A DNA stretch of 64,000 bases from Trichobilharzia szidati (Eukaryota; Platyhelminthes; Trematoda; Strigeidida; Schistosomatidae): the NCBI GenBank assembly GCA_944472155.2, contig OX235275.1, positions 55,259,228 to 55,323,227 of the forward strand, given 5' to 3'. The notes beneath the pieces are model-generated. The model saw nothing but the letters and a program-made list of their open reading frames with translations. It was not told where the DNA came from and made no database searches. Both the position numbers and the translations under genes were made by a program. Below, piece by piece: positions 31,144-41,449 of this stretch. Each line of letters begins with the position of its first letter. Position 1 is the stretch's first letter.

Positions 31144-31395
31144 TTTTCAGAGAGTTGTTGACGTTTCTTGTCAGATGGACGTCGGATTCAGCCTCAAGTA
31201 TAAAGTCGATGTTTGGTTGGGCGTCATTGAAGAGTTTGAAGTAGGTTTTTTAGATCACAATTCTCATCACAAATAATAAAAGTATCATCGATGTACCATC
31301 TCTTGTAGAGATGGAGGTCGTCGACAGTTGATGGATGATAAGATGTACAATTGTATTTACAATTGCAACACAGAATTCATAAAACCAGTCAGATT

Positions 31396-31438
31396 ATTAT
31401 TCCCTTGGGTTACAAATGGAACATAAAGATTCAACAAC
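31396..31438 (-). repeat. RTE 3'-tail fragment
   Basis: TTATTATTCCCTTGGGTTACAAATGGAACATA matches the complement of the 3' ends of the RTE copies at 32908 and 50769. Only the tail is present. Confidence 0.55.
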
Positions 31439-31529
31439 ATATCACCCCTCCCTTATTACTCAAAAATACACAATGTCTATACAATCTCTCCCCCCCCGCT
31501 CACACATACACTACACATAAAATTATGTT

Positions 31530-32430
31530 AGTTTATTATTATTATTGTTTCCTTTAATTCCTAGAGGAACATAGGGCTTCAGCCGTGCGTCTCCATTGAG
31601 TTCGGTTCTCTGATAGAGTCTTCACCTGGCTCCAAGTCTCCCCACACGCTTTCATCTCCTCTTCACATCACCTCCTCCAAGTCACTCTTGCACTAACGAC
31701 CAATTCGCCACTTCCCTTTCGGCCGGGTTCCACTCGAGCAATGGCTTGTCTAGTGATGTCACTTGATGGTTTCCTCAGAGTATGGCCAGCCAATCCATCT
31801 CCATTTCTTCCTGCTTATTTGTTTGACAATCGGTTCCTGCTGTGTTGGTTCGCTCATTGCCAGAGATCCCTCCCTGTTGCTGATCTTTTCTGGCTAGCCA
31901 TCTGATCTTGAGTATTGAGCGAAGACAACTGTGAATGAAGGTCTGTAGTTTGTTTGAGATGTTCTTTATGACGCGCAGTGCAACTCTCTGATCCGTATAG
32001 TATCACTGACTGACTTCACATTGGAGTTGAAAATCCACATTTTATTTTTGATGCTGAGTGCTGTTGAGAGAGTAGTGAAAGCTTATCTTGCTTTTCCGAT
32101 CCTCACTTTGATATCCTCGTCAGTTCCGCCTGTAGTTGAAACGATGCTTATTAGGTCGGTAGGTAAAAGAGGTTGTTTCTTTCAGGTTCCTTCCATTTAT
32201 GTTGATTGTTGTCTGTTGTTGTTGATGTTGCTGTTGGTGTTGGCCAGGAATCTTCATCACCTCTGCTTTCTCTATGTTCACCTGAAGTGAAGTCCTACCT
32301 TTGATGCTTCTTCTGCCAACTTGTTGCTTTTCACTTGCATATCTTCCAGTTTGTGGGAAATCAGACATATATGTCACATCGGTGAAGTCCAGATCCTCCA
32401 AGGTTTTGTGTGAGTCCATTTATATGCCTG
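31530..32430 (-). mobile_element. RTE-type LINE, 5'-truncated
   Basis: Minus strand from 32430: KTLEDLDFTDVTYMSDFPQT (the FADD block degenerate), LQVNIEKAEVMKIPGQHQQQ, INGRNLKETTSFTYR, then C-terminal traces, 3'UTR and ATT-rich tail at 31530. RTE elements carry one ORF with endonuclease and RT; only the RT C-terminal half is here, with several frame changes. Confidence 0.75.
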
Positions 32431-32770
32431 TTTCCTCGTTGTTTAGTAAATTTCTATTATAGAGAATAATTTTTAATATGATAAAACACACACAATGGTG
32501 ACATAATTATTATTTTAATTTAATGTACTGATAACGTTTATTTCTCATAATCAGTTTACTGTGCTCACATAAATTTAAGATTTTGTTTACGTGACTGTAT
32601 TATTTCTTATCTTTTCATTTTTTTTTTCGCGGTGACAAATATTTTTCATCTACTCTAGTATTGATATTGTATCCATCTTAATATACACGTGTGTTTGGTA
32701 CAGATTCAATGAATAAGAAATCCATAGACAATCTCTCTCTCACCCCCCACTCCGCTCCATTTGATTATAT
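32431..32770. other. Anonymous AT-rich DNA
   Basis: Nothing recognised up to the LTR start. Confidence 0.4.
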
Positions 32771-32907
32771 TGTAACAGCAGAAGGTAAGACACGGAAACA
32801 AAGGTATATTTTCCATTGATCAAACCCCTATTTACATCTACAAAATTTTATATTCTCTAAACAATCAATGGACGTGTGATTTGGGCTTACCTTAAACGAC
32901 ATGAAAT

Positions 32908-33821
32908 TATTATTATTATTCCCTTGGGTTCCTAGTGGAACATAGGGCTTCAACTACACGTATCCACTTGCTTCTGTCTTCTGCTGTACTTTTCACCTGC
33001 ATCCATGTTAGTCCATACTTTTTCAACTCCTCTTCACACGATCTCCTCCATGTCACCCTTGCACTGACGTCCCACTCGCCGCTTCCCTTTCGGGTTACAC
33101 TCGAGCAATGGCCTGACGCGCGATGTCATCCAGTGGCCTCCTCAGCGAGTGTCCGATCCATCTCCAATTTCTCCTGCATATCTTTTGGGTGAATGGTTCT
33201 TGTTTTGTTTCTTCCCATAGTTTCTTGTTGGTGATTCTTTCCGGCGGCCATCTGATCTTCAGTATAGAGCCAACGAAGACAGTTGTTGTTGATAAAGGTC
33301 TGCAACAGGCTGTTGGAAATATTCTTTGTGACACACTGGCCAAGTTTCTGATCCGTATAGAAGAACTGACTGACTTGACGTTTGTATTGAAAATCCGAAG
33401 TTGTTGTTGATGCTGAGTGACGAAGATTTCCAGATTGGTTTCAGGTTGATGAATGTGTTTCTCGCCTTCCCGATTCTCGATTTGATATCTTTGTCCGTTC
33501 CTCCTGTAGTTGAGACAATGCTCCCTGCCTAGATAAGTGAATGAAGTAACCTCATTCAAATCCCTCCCGTTGATGGTGATTGGTGCTGGATGTTGCTGTT
33601 GTGGTTGTTGTTGTTGTTGGTTGGTTATTTTCATGACATCCGTCTTGTCTATGTTCACCTGGAGTCCTGTCTTTGCTGCTTCTTCGACCAGTTTGTCGGT
33701 TTTCGCTTGTAAGTCTTCGATTTTGTGTGACATCAAACATAAGTCATCTGCGAAATCCAGGTCTTCTAGGTTCTTCACATCGGTCCAGGATATCCCTGTC
33801 TTCTCGTTTCCCAATGACACA
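32908..33821 (-). mobile_element. RTE-type LINE inserted in the LTR
   Basis: 914 bp, 5'-truncated, ending in (ATT)n at 32908. Flanking duplications AAACGACATGAAAT (32894-32907) and AAATGACATGAAAT (33822-33835) differ at one base. Confidence 0.85.
33095..33820 (-). pseudogene. RTE reverse transcriptase, C-terminal region
   Basis: 241-codon open frame, the longest RTE reading in the window. LDFADDL at residues 21-27 is the catalytic FADD motif of the RT palm; LQVNIDKTDVMKI, TSFTYLG and a C-terminal ICRRNWRWIGHSLRRPLDD block are typical of RTE/SR2-like LINEs. The upstream palm motifs and the endonuclease are cut off by 5' truncation. Most of the frame is intact, suggesting a fairly recent insertion, consistent with its clean target-site duplication. 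Confidence 0.85.
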
Positions 33822-34228
33822 AAATGACATGAAATAGAATGTTCAAATATATATACCGTATTCTGTTTCTATTGCTGTATTGAACTGTGGGAATATGTGA
33901 GAATAATATTCCATTGGAACACATCGTCTGTATCACACCACCACACTTGTCCCCCTCCTCGTCAAATACTTTCGACTGAAGTAGGTTTTGTCTGCTTGGT
34001 GCTGGCGTCTCTGTTTGTTTGTCTTCCTGTATTGAGTTCCGGAGCTCGCTGATGTTCACACACTTCTCTTCATTTATGATCGTACATACGTGTCTCCGTC
34101 TTCGCGGTGACCATGTATGGTTCTCATCACTTTGGAAGCAGTTTGCATGACCCTGACGCGTATTCTCCAGTGTTTCGCCTCACACTATCATATGTTGCCT
34201 TCGCCTAACCTCTCAGTAGCATTCCAAG

Positions 34229-34345
34229 TTACAGCCTCTTCACTGACTGATCTTGAACGCTATTCAACTCCGTAATAGCCTCGAAGTTCTGCAAGAAGAT
34301 CCATATGTGTCCTTCTTCAAAAACTGCAGGGCATAGGCTGTTCAT
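34229..34345 (-). pseudogene. LTR-element gag N-terminal remnant
   Basis: Frame begins MNSLCPAVFEEGHIWIFLQN and stops after about 38 codons (...QDQSVKRL). Its place just inside the LTR and primer site, and the F-EE-W-like pattern, suit the start of a Gypsy-type gag. The short sequence makes the clade uncertain. Confidence 0.45.
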
Positions 34346-34369
34346 TTGTCGACAGGCAGCGACACCAAA

Positions 34370-34619
34370 TGTAACAGCAGAAGGCAAGACACGGAATCCA
34401 AAGTATATATTCAAGCGATCAAACCGCTATTTATATCTATTCAGTTTATATTCGTCAACAAATCACTGAGCGTGTGATTTTGGCTTACATCAAATGACAT
34501 GAAATAGAGTGTCCAAATATACATATATATCGTATTCTGTTACCAATCCCATATTGAACTGTGTGAATATGTGAGAATAATATTCCATTGGAACACATTG
34601 TCTGTATCACACCACCACA
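34370..34619 (-). repeat. 5' LTR (minus-strand element)
   Basis: 250 bp, TGTAACAG...CCACCACA in plus orientation. No clear 4-6 bp target duplication was found at the outer edges. Confidence 0.75.
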
Positions 34620-34794
34620 AAATTGCCTATCGAAAGTGAGGTTCTGTCCCACTCTGTCGTATGACTGTGTGTTCCTGCGAGCGGGGCGATTGCTGAATAT
34701 TTCTAATATGCTGGTTATCTTTTAGACGTCATTTATTGCTTGTGCATAATGTTTTATAACGTTTAAAATGAGTCTAAGTGGGAACATCAGTACT

Positions 34795-34880
34795 CAGTGG
34801 GAAATGCAGATACATCCAGATGACGAGTCCCAAGTACGGCGAAATTACACATCTTACATTCTATTTCTAGTCACCATTCC
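34795..34880 (+). mobile_element. Sm-alpha-like fragment with hammerhead relic
   Basis: CCAG (34816-34819), core AUGACGA, stem II GUCC with a mutated partner CGGC, GAAA at 34841-34844. Stem III and the cleavage side are diverged, so it is inactive. Confidence 0.5.
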
Positions 34881-34989
34881 AACATATGAGCACCATGTTG
34901 GTCTAATGGAGACGATTTGTAGCTCAGGTGGATGATTTTGATTGAGTTGTATTCGCCGAGTTGGCTGATTCGAACTTTGTTGTCATGTG

Positions 34990-35610
34990 ATGACTTTTTA
35001 CTAGCTGGTTAAGCAATAATAAAACGTAATTTGTCTGAATCGTGTGTGTAATGTATTTGAGCAACACATTTCGAAAAATCTGATCATACATGGACTTATC
35101 GTATATGAAATTAATAAAGAGTTAAGAGGTGAGAAAATAGACTTAGGTCAAGGACATATCGAAGGTGAAAATAACAATGAAGATCATCATTAAACCAAAT
35201 AACAGAGGTAATAGTACACCTGCTATGGTATCAAAACAAAGTTTACCAAGGAAGGTGGTTGTTTAGTGTGATGACGAATTGTTGCTTTGAACGCATAAAG
35301 GTGGTTCAAACTTTCTAATTGCTAGCTAGGGCTTCCACAAACTTTAGGCTACGCCCTCCTCCAAACACGTTTTATAGATAGGTTTAAAAGACGTGTGTTA
35401 ACGTCAATTTTATGTCCTGTCTCTAAAATATTTTCGCAATAGAGGAGCTAGGTCTCCTGTTCTCACCCTTAATGGGTTCTGGGGGATTCTATCTGCCTAT
35501 GGAGCCATTTGGAAATATGCTGTGAAGCCAGCCCTTACTTGTAGAGATCGATGAGTCCTCACTATGTCTGTGTTGCTTCACGTACAGTTAAATATTAATA
35601 TGTTTGTTAA
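34990..35610 (-). mobile_element. PLE 3' end
   Basis: Follows 14290-14880 closely: terminal region (GTAATTTGTCTGAAT, AGCAACACATTTCGA), then minus-strand endonuclease tail with stops (GCAATAGAGGAGCTAGGTCTCC block). No long open frame. Confidence 0.65.
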
Positions 35611-35819
35611 TCTCTGATTCACTTGAGTACCAGGCTTCTAGAAATTCCCTGACGGTATTTTTGGTGTTTCATCTACTTAAAATTTCTACATTATCCCAAT
35701 CAAATCGGTGTTTTTCATACTTTTGTGATATTTATTTAAACTCTGATTATCTGTTCACTTCAGCTACCTTTAGTATTACGTAACTTTTCTAGACTTGACC
35801 TAATTTTATTATTGAATTG

Positions 35820-36365
35820 TCTACATATACACACACGTATTACTTACTACCTTTGTTATTCTTATCTCTATAATCAACGAATTAAACTCCTGTTTATCGA
35901 TAACATCCATGCCACAAAATTTTACTAAGTGCGAAGTTACTTTTCCTTCCAATTTTCTGATATCATCAGAAGGAACATCGGCTATGAATTTGCTTTTGTC
36001 ATTAAGGATAGATAACATTTTTGTTTTGTAATCAATTCTGTCCATTACAATCACACCATATCAAGTTTCAGAATAACTGAATCGGATCTCTTACTTAATT
36101 CCTTTAGGGCTTTAAAATGAGTTGATGTCAGAATGCTTTTTTTTTGTTGTTTCCGACTTGAATTTACTTGAATTGATGTTCTACATCAACAAATTTAGCT
36201 TTTAACCAACTTTCGTCATCTGTTGAGGTAGGAACTAGACGGCTGAATTGTGATCGGAGACATTTTCAAACTGAGAATCAATTGCTAAGTCTGAAATATT
36301 GTTTAGTGGGTTAGAAATATTGAAACCAAATGATAGTACCTCGTTTTCAAGTACCAAAAGTTGTC
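35820..36365 (-). pseudogene. PLE reverse transcriptase, N-terminal region
   Basis: Minus strand: SFGFNISNPLNNISDLAIDS (upstream region) and, in the 77-codon frame 36054-35821, MDRIDYKTKMLSILNDKSKF, the xDRxDYxxKMxxIL block found before RT motif 1 in Penelope RTs. Broken by stops between the two. The palm is absent. Confidence 0.65.
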
Positions 36366-36369
36366 GCAT

Positions 36370-36480
36370 ACTTATCAGGATTTAATCAGAATTGGGATCT
36401 GACTTTCCAAACCTTTACGGATTACCCAAGATTCATAAGGCTGATAATCCACTGCGTCCAATTCTATCTCTATAATCATT
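36370..36480 (+). pseudogene. PLE reverse transcriptase motif, opposite strand
   Basis: Plus-strand reading LYGLPKIHKADNPLRPILSL is the hallmark Penelope RT motif 2 (YGLPKIHKxxxPLRPI). It directly abuts the minus-strand N-terminal part of a PLE, making a divergent junction near 36367. Confidence 0.75.
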
Positions 36481-36529
36481 GTTATAAGTGATGTTGAAAA
36501 TATTTGACGCATTATTATTATTATTACTA

Positions 36530-37505
36530 TAGTTTTGGACCCACACAAAAAACTTGAAGGATCTGGACTTCGCCGATGATATTTGTCTGATTTCCCACAA
36601 ACTGGAAGATATGCAAGTGAAAAGCAAAAATTTGGTGATAGAAGGACCAAAGATAGGAATTCAGGTGAACATAGAGAAAATAGAAGTAGGTGATAAAGAT
36701 TCCTGGCCAACACAAACAGCAACATCAACAACAACAGACGACAATCAGCGTAAATGGGAGAAATATGAAAGAAGCAACAACGTTTAACTACCGACCTGGG
36801 AAACCTCGTTTCAACTACAAGTGGACGGAATTGACGGGGATATCAAGGCGACAATCATCGGGAAAGTAAGGAAAGCTTTCATTTCTCTCATGTCTGTGCG
36901 AAGATCGACATTCATCACTCATCACTCAGCATCAAAAATAAAATCCAGATTTTCAACTCCAAAGTGGAGTTAGTCAGTGTTACTTACTATACGGATGAGA
37001 GAGTTGGCGTCACGTCGCGTCACGAAGGGTACTTCGAACAAGCTACACACATTCATCTACACCTAGCTGTCTTTGATCAATACTTCGCTCAAGATCAGAT
37101 GGCCGGGAAGAGAAGATTAGCAACAGGGAGGGATCTCTGGAAATAAACGAAACAACCCAACACAGCACCAACCAATTGTGTATTAAATATGCAGGAAGAA
37201 ATCGAAGTGCATTGGATTGTGGCCATACTCTGAGAAAACTAACCATCAAGTGAGTGACATCCATCACACGCCAGACCATCGGTCGAGTGGAACTCGAATA
37301 ACAAGCGAAGACTCAGTTGGTCGTCATTGGTCGGATGACATGGAGGAGGAGGTGATGTGAAGATGAGATGAAAGCATATGTGTAGACGTGGAGCCAGGTG
37401 ATGAAAACGTTGATAGAGAAGCGAACGCAATGGAAACGTGCGGTTGAAGCCCTACGTTCCTCTAAGATTTAAAGGAAACAATAATAATAATTATTATTAT
37501 TATAG
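36530..37505 (+). mobile_element. RTE-type LINE, 5'-truncated
   Basis: Begins just before the RT FADD motif, ends at a 3'UTR (GATTTAAAGGAAACAAT) and (ATT)n tail at 37482-37504. Frame changes occur near 36780 and 37140. Confidence 0.8.
36554..37440 (+). pseudogene. RTE reverse transcriptase C-terminal region
   Basis: MKDLDFADDICLISHKLEDM places FADD at residues 6-9 of the first frame, followed by IGIQVNIEKIEV. Later frames give GKVRKAFISLMSV, then IRWPGREDQQQG and the arginine/acidic C-terminus (SDDMEEEVM, VDVEPGDENVDREANAMETCG). Same order as other RTE copies. Several stops, so a pseudogene. Confidence 0.8.
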
Positions 37506-37509
37506 TTTG

Positions 37510-37920
37510 ATCCACAAACTGACTACTCTCATTGGATAAATTTTTAAAATATAAAGCTGTGTACATCAAAGTAAAGCCTCAAGAAGATCTAATTGAAAAC
37601 AACAATATTGATCGCTTATATATCTTGCTCAAATAAAAAAGACTATATTATTTTATAATATGCTCTATTGAGTAGTATATTTAAACAGAATGAAAATTTG
37701 ATGTTATATTTAGAGAGATAAAAGATTTTAAAACTTACCTAGCTAGTATAACTGAATTACAGCCTCAGAGTCTCTATGCCTCAACAGTTCAAAGAAGGAG
37801 ATCAGCATGACGTCAGAGCCTTGTTAGATGTGTACCGGTTAAAATCAAATTTAAAACGCTAAAGGCAACTGTCAGTAAACGGGTTAGGTGTTTATTTATT
37901 TAGTGATAAGTTGATTCAAT
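37510..37920. other. Anonymous AT-rich DNA
   Basis: Nothing recognised. Confidence 0.4.
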
Positions 37921-37924
37921 TTTT

Positions 37925-38335
37925 CAAGTATTGGTTTTTTAGGGATTTTGTCTGATCGATTAGAGAATTTCATCATGAGCTGACGTCAGTTAGAGAACCA
38001 TTGGAAAACCACCTAGGAGTACTAGAGAGCTCTTTCGTCAGCGTAGTTTGGGACTCTTCAAAATTATCCACCCACATCGCAACTGTTCGAACCCAGGACC
38101 TTCTGGTCACAAGGTGAGGTGCTCGTAGATCATTAAGCCACTGAGACCCAACCGATCCAATGACCAGTCCATGAATTCTAACTTCTACCAATTCATGACA
38201 TAGTGCGACCACTTCGCAATGTCTTCATTAATGAGTAACTGTCCTTACCTTCCACCTGCTGCATCCTACGGTGGTCACGACTTCTCACTAGAATCTCAGG
38301 TAATTACCTACTTAAATAGGGCCATTATCTAGTCA
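37925..38335 (-). mobile_element. SINE-1 copy, near full length
   Basis: Complement orientation throughout: tail, GAGTACTAGAGAGCTCTTTCG (hammerhead side, CAGCTG changed to GAGCTC), B box GTTCGAACCC, A-box side CATTAAGCCACTGAGACCC, body GTGGTCACGACTTCTCACTAGAA. Confidence 0.85.
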
Positions 38336-38359
38336 ACATCGGGCTGTTAGTGAAGTGTC

Positions 38360-38530
38360 GGTTTTCAGGGATTTGATTTGATTGGTTACAAGATTTCATT
38401 ATGAGCTGACATCGATTAGAGAACCATTGGAAAACTAGGTGGAAACAGTTGTCCAGTACTCCTAGGTGGCTTTCCAATAGTTCTATAACTGATGTCCACT
38501 CATGATGAAATCCTCCAGTTGATTCAGTTT
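38360..38530. mobile_element. Short SINE-1 tail-to-tail hairpin
   Basis: Minus tail (38363-38432, GAACCATTGGAAAACTAGGTGG) runs directly into plus tail (CAGTTGTCCAGTACTCCTAGGTGG to ATGATGAAATCCTCC), forming a foldback with almost no loop. Confidence 0.7.
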
Positions 38531-39449
38531 TTTCCCCTGCTAATCCTACCCCTAGATTCATTTTATTGGCCGTGAAAGGTGCCTTATAAGTTCGCACTGC
38601 TATGGAAAACATGTTTAGTTGATTTAAACATTATGATACAGGGTAAATATAATTCCCCTTCACTTATCTAGGAAGCACCGTTTCAACTACAGGCAGTCGG
38701 AACGGATGAAAATGTCAAAGCCAGCTAGCCAGCCAGAATCCAAAATGCAAGATACCAACGCCTTCGTCAACCTGAAACCAGTTTGGAAATCTTCTGCACT
38801 CAGCACAAGGAACAAGAATCGGATTCTATTCAACACCAATGTCAAATCGGTAGGTCCTTCTATACGGACCAGAAACATGGGCATTGTGTGACAAAAAGGA
38901 TTTCCAACAGGCCATAGCAGACTTTTGTTAACAGCGGCCTCTTTCGATGACTTTATACTGAAGATCAAATGGTCAGTAACAAAAAACTCTGGGATAAACC
39001 AACCAAGAAGCGATCAATGAACAAATATGTAGGAGAAAATGGAGATAGATTGATTAGGCATATATTGAGGAGACCGTCGAATGACATCACGCACCAGCCA
39101 GGCCATCACTCGAGTGGAATCTGAGTGGGAAGCGATGAGTGGGTCGTCAGTGCGAGGGTGACATGTAGGAGATCGCGTGAGGAGGAGGAGGAGGAGTAGA
39201 AGGAGATGAGGGAATGTGGGCAATCGTAGAGCTCAACTTCTGAAGAGGACAGAAGAGAATAGAAGACAGTGGAGGTGTAATTCCATATTAGTTTGTTTGT
39301 TTATTAGATATATCATTCACAGTGAGTGAAACAGTATTATTTACTGGATGAGACCGTTTCGAACACAATTTATTATTGTTCATAATCATTTCATCAATTA
39401 TAATCACACGACTTCGAAACTTGAGTTTTATAGTTTTCTTTGTCCTCTC

Positions 39450-39860
39450 CTATTTGTCGTCGTATGGGTAGTAGAATTTTCCAGATGTCTGTGTGGACAG
39501 GTGTTGAATCATTCCTATTACACGTGTTGGTTCACAGTTGACTCGATAAACAAAGCTTCCGTTATCAATTTCTCCCTCCCTCCACCCTGTGACATTAGAT
39601 TTTAAAACTGTCATCCTATTCCATCCTATTTTCTGTTCGGTTAGTCTTACTGCCCCTGTTCTACTAGTTTGACCTATGTATTTGACCTGACAATCATTCC
39701 AACAGCAGGGTACTAGATAAACTAAATTGTTTTGTTTTAAAGGCTCCACAGGATTGATCCTTTAACCGACAAAGCTTGTTTCTAATTGAGTTTGTGGTTG
39801 GTTTGAATGCCACTTTTATTCCTGCCTGTATTGTTAAGAATTCTGCATAAGGCTTCCGAG
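39450..39860 (-). pseudogene. PLE GIY-YIG endonuclease (left half of pair)
   Basis: 99-codon frame at 39749-39450: LVYLVPC at residues 9-15, KYIGQTSRT at 23-31, conserved R at 35 and E at 38, then NVTGWREGEIDNGSFVYRVN near the C-terminus. Upstream (39860-39750), the linker FKPTTNSIRNKLCRLKD is traceable. This endonuclease type (GQTSR) differs from the YIGRT type at 30 kb, so a separate PLE subfamily. The RT is absent. Confidence 0.8.
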
Positions 39861-39979
39861 GTTCCTTCCTTGTATGGAATTACTCCTGATTATTTAGATT
39901 CCTTATTGTTGGTGACGTCATTAATATTATTATTATTATTATCGTTATCATTATTATTGTTATTATCACTATCGCTACT

Positions 39980-40330
39980 ATCATTATTTATTTTATTTTT
40001 AGCAAAATCTAGATTAGTTGACCCGAATAAGATAAGAAATCTAGAGAATAGTTCAGCTATAGCACCCACTACATGCAATTACACACAACCATACAATAGG
40101 ATGGGATAGGATGACAGTTTTAAAATCTCATGTCACAGGGTGGAGGGAGAGATTGATAACAGAAGCTTTATCTATTGAATCAACTGCGAACCAACACATG
40201 TAGTAGGAATGATTCAACACCCGTCCACGCAGAGATCTGAAAAATTCTACTAACCTAACGACGACAAATAGGAGAGAACAAAGAAAACTATAAAAGTCAA
40301 GTTTCGAAGTCGTGTGATTATAATTGAGAA
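39980..40330 (+). pseudogene. PLE GIY-YIG endonuclease tail (right half of pair)
   Basis: Plus strand: AKSRLVDPNKIRNLENSSAI, TCNYTQPYNRMG, then a shift and WREGEIDNRSFIY, EPTHVVGMIQHPSTQRSEKF. Colinear with the left half but on the opposite strand. It starts further upstream in the protein, near an ATT/ATC-rich simple repeat at 39920-39990. Confidence 0.7.
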
Positions 40331-40544
40331 TATGATTATGAACAATAATGAATTGTTTTCGAAACTTCGTCATCCGGTATCAATTATACTGTTTCACTCA
40401 CTGTGAGTGATATATCTAATAAACAAACTAATCTGGAATTGTTTACTACCACAGTGCCCAAGTTTTACACATTTATTAACAGTGGAGGTGTGTTGTTGTA
40501 GCCAGCCCTATGTTCCACACAGAACCCATAGAAACAATAATAGT

Positions 40545-40988
40545 AACCAATGAAAACCCTACAAACCAACACTTGAATATCAATGAGATGTTCACTAGTA
40601 ACTTGCCCTATTCAGCTAGGTAGTTACCTGGGGTTCTAGTGAGAATTCGTGACCAGTACGGTGCAGCAGGTCGGGTGTGAGGACAAATACTCGCCGAAGA
40701 CATTGGCTAGGGGTTGCGCTATGACGTGAATTGGCATAAGTTAGAATTCATGGGCCATTGGGTTGGGTCCCAGTGGCTTAATGGTATACGAGCTCGCTGG
40801 CCTTGTAACCAGAAGGTTCTGGGTTCCAACCCTTGTCGGTGGGTGCGTACTTCTGAAGAGTCTCAAACTAGGACGAAACAACTGTCCAGTACTCCCAGGT
40901 TTTCCAATGGTCCTAATGTCAGCTCATGATGAAAATCCTGTAACCAATCAAATCCCTACAAACCAACACTTGAATATAATAAATATCA
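40545..40988 (+). mobile_element. SINE-1 copy, near full length
   Basis: Body from CACTAGTAACTTGCCCTATTCAG, GAGAATTCGTGACCAG, A-box side CAGTGGCTTAATGGTATACG, B box TGGGTTCCAACCC (one change), hammerhead 40847-40892, tail to CAAATCCCTACAAACCAACACTTGAATAT. Confidence 0.9.
40847..40892 (+). ncRNA. Hammerhead motif of SINE-1 with consensus core
   Basis: Stem I GUACUU/CAGUAC (one U-C mismatch next to the core), core CUGAAGA (fits CUGANGA), stem II GUCU/GGAC, GAAA, stem III ACAACUGU, cleavage triplet GUC. Of the SINE-1 copies here it alone shows a consensus core, at the cost of the closing stem I pair. Confidence 0.6.
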
Positions 40989-40989
40989 T

Positions 40990-41449
40990 TCTTTAATTAA
41001 AACAGATGAAAATGTAGACAGGTCAGAGATTTAGCACACACAAACACACACAAACACAGGCTACCTATGTTTATTAGTTTTCAAATTACTAAGCCAATAT
41101 GGTGTACATAAAATGAACTTTACTTTTATTCTTTTTTTACGATTTTAGGTGTGTACTGGTTTAAACTTGAAAATACAAGAACCACAAGTGTTTGTTTTGT
41201 TCTCGTAGCAATAATATTAATAATAGTAATAATAAGGATTGAGTTTTTTGATTGATTCACGAATTATTATATATCTTTACTTGTTTACAACGTCTAAAAA
41301 AAGCGCACTAATCAAAAGGTGCATAAACATGCTATTTTAAAAGTGATTTGGCAAGATCTTATTGACAATAAGAAACAGCTAGACGTGTTCATTTAGTTAG
41401 CTATTATTTACTTCACTCAGTCTAAATTATTTTTTCTCAACCACCATGC
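40990..41449. other. Anonymous AT-rich DNA
   Basis: Short CACA runs at 41037-41057; otherwise nothing recognised. Confidence 0.4.

Larger units (their letters stand above)
29864..31345 (-). mobile_element. PLE, 5'-truncated, good 3' half
   Basis: From 31345 down: end of RT palm/thumb, linker, endonuclease, stop at 30370, then a 500-bp 3' non-coding tail reaching 29864. Its tail was also copied into SINE-1 at 10696-11104. Confidence 0.85.
32771..33945 (-). repeat. 3' LTR split by RTE
   Basis: Left part 32771-32907 and right part about 33822-33945. Without the insert it aligns with 34370-34619, including GACACGGAA, GATCAAACC, GTGTGATTT, GACATGAAATAGA and GTATCACACCACCACA. Confidence 0.8.
32771..34619 (-). 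mobile_element. Internally deleted LTR retrotransposon carrying an RTE insertion
   Basis: Two LTRs of about 250 bp: 34370-34619, and 32771-33945 once the inserted RTE (32908-33821) is removed. Both begin TGTAACAGCAGAAGG and end CACCACCACA in plus orientation. On the minus strand a primer-site-like TGGTGTCGCTGCC follows the first LTR and a polypurine tract GAGGAGGGGGACAAG directly precedes the other. Only about 420 bp of internal sequence remains, so protease, RT and integrase are gone. Confidence 0.8.
39279..40478. mobile_element. Head-to-head PLE pair inserted in the RTE
   Basis: Flanked by ACAGTGGAGGTGT at 39266-39278 and 40479-40491. Left half (39279 to about 39870) is a minus-strand PLE 3' end, right half (about 39870-40478) a plus-strand one of the same subfamily; both end with the terminal repeat (GATATATCA..CAGTGAGTGAAACAGTA). 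Confidence 0.9.
38650..40545 (+). mobile_element. RTE-type LINE interrupted by a PLE pair
   Basis: RTE sequence 38650-39278 (TYLG-like region, PETSLEIFCTQHKEQ, KYVGENGDRLIRHILRRPSN) resumes at 40492-40545 with the 3' tail CTATGTTCCACACAGAACCC and AATAATAGT. The gap is the 1.2-kb PLE insertion with its 13-bp duplication. Confidence 0.8.

Noticed and set aside
33537..33827. Plus-strand frame with a cysteine-rich run
   Set aside because: It is the antisense of the glutamine-rich part of the RTE RT (CAA repeats read as TTG/TGT).
34365..34625. Target-site duplication of the LTR element
   Set aside because: Flanks TATAT and AATTG do not match; the edges may have decayed.
39340..39385. GQTSR-type PLE terminus (TGTTCGAAAC motif) as a hammerhead
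   Set aside because: GAAA and a possible stem are present on one strand but no core resembling CUGANGA is positioned correctly in any of five copies.
39890..40078. Poly-asparagine open frame on the minus strand
   Set aside because: Produced by an AAT/AAC simple repeat within the PLE pair, not by a protein domain.
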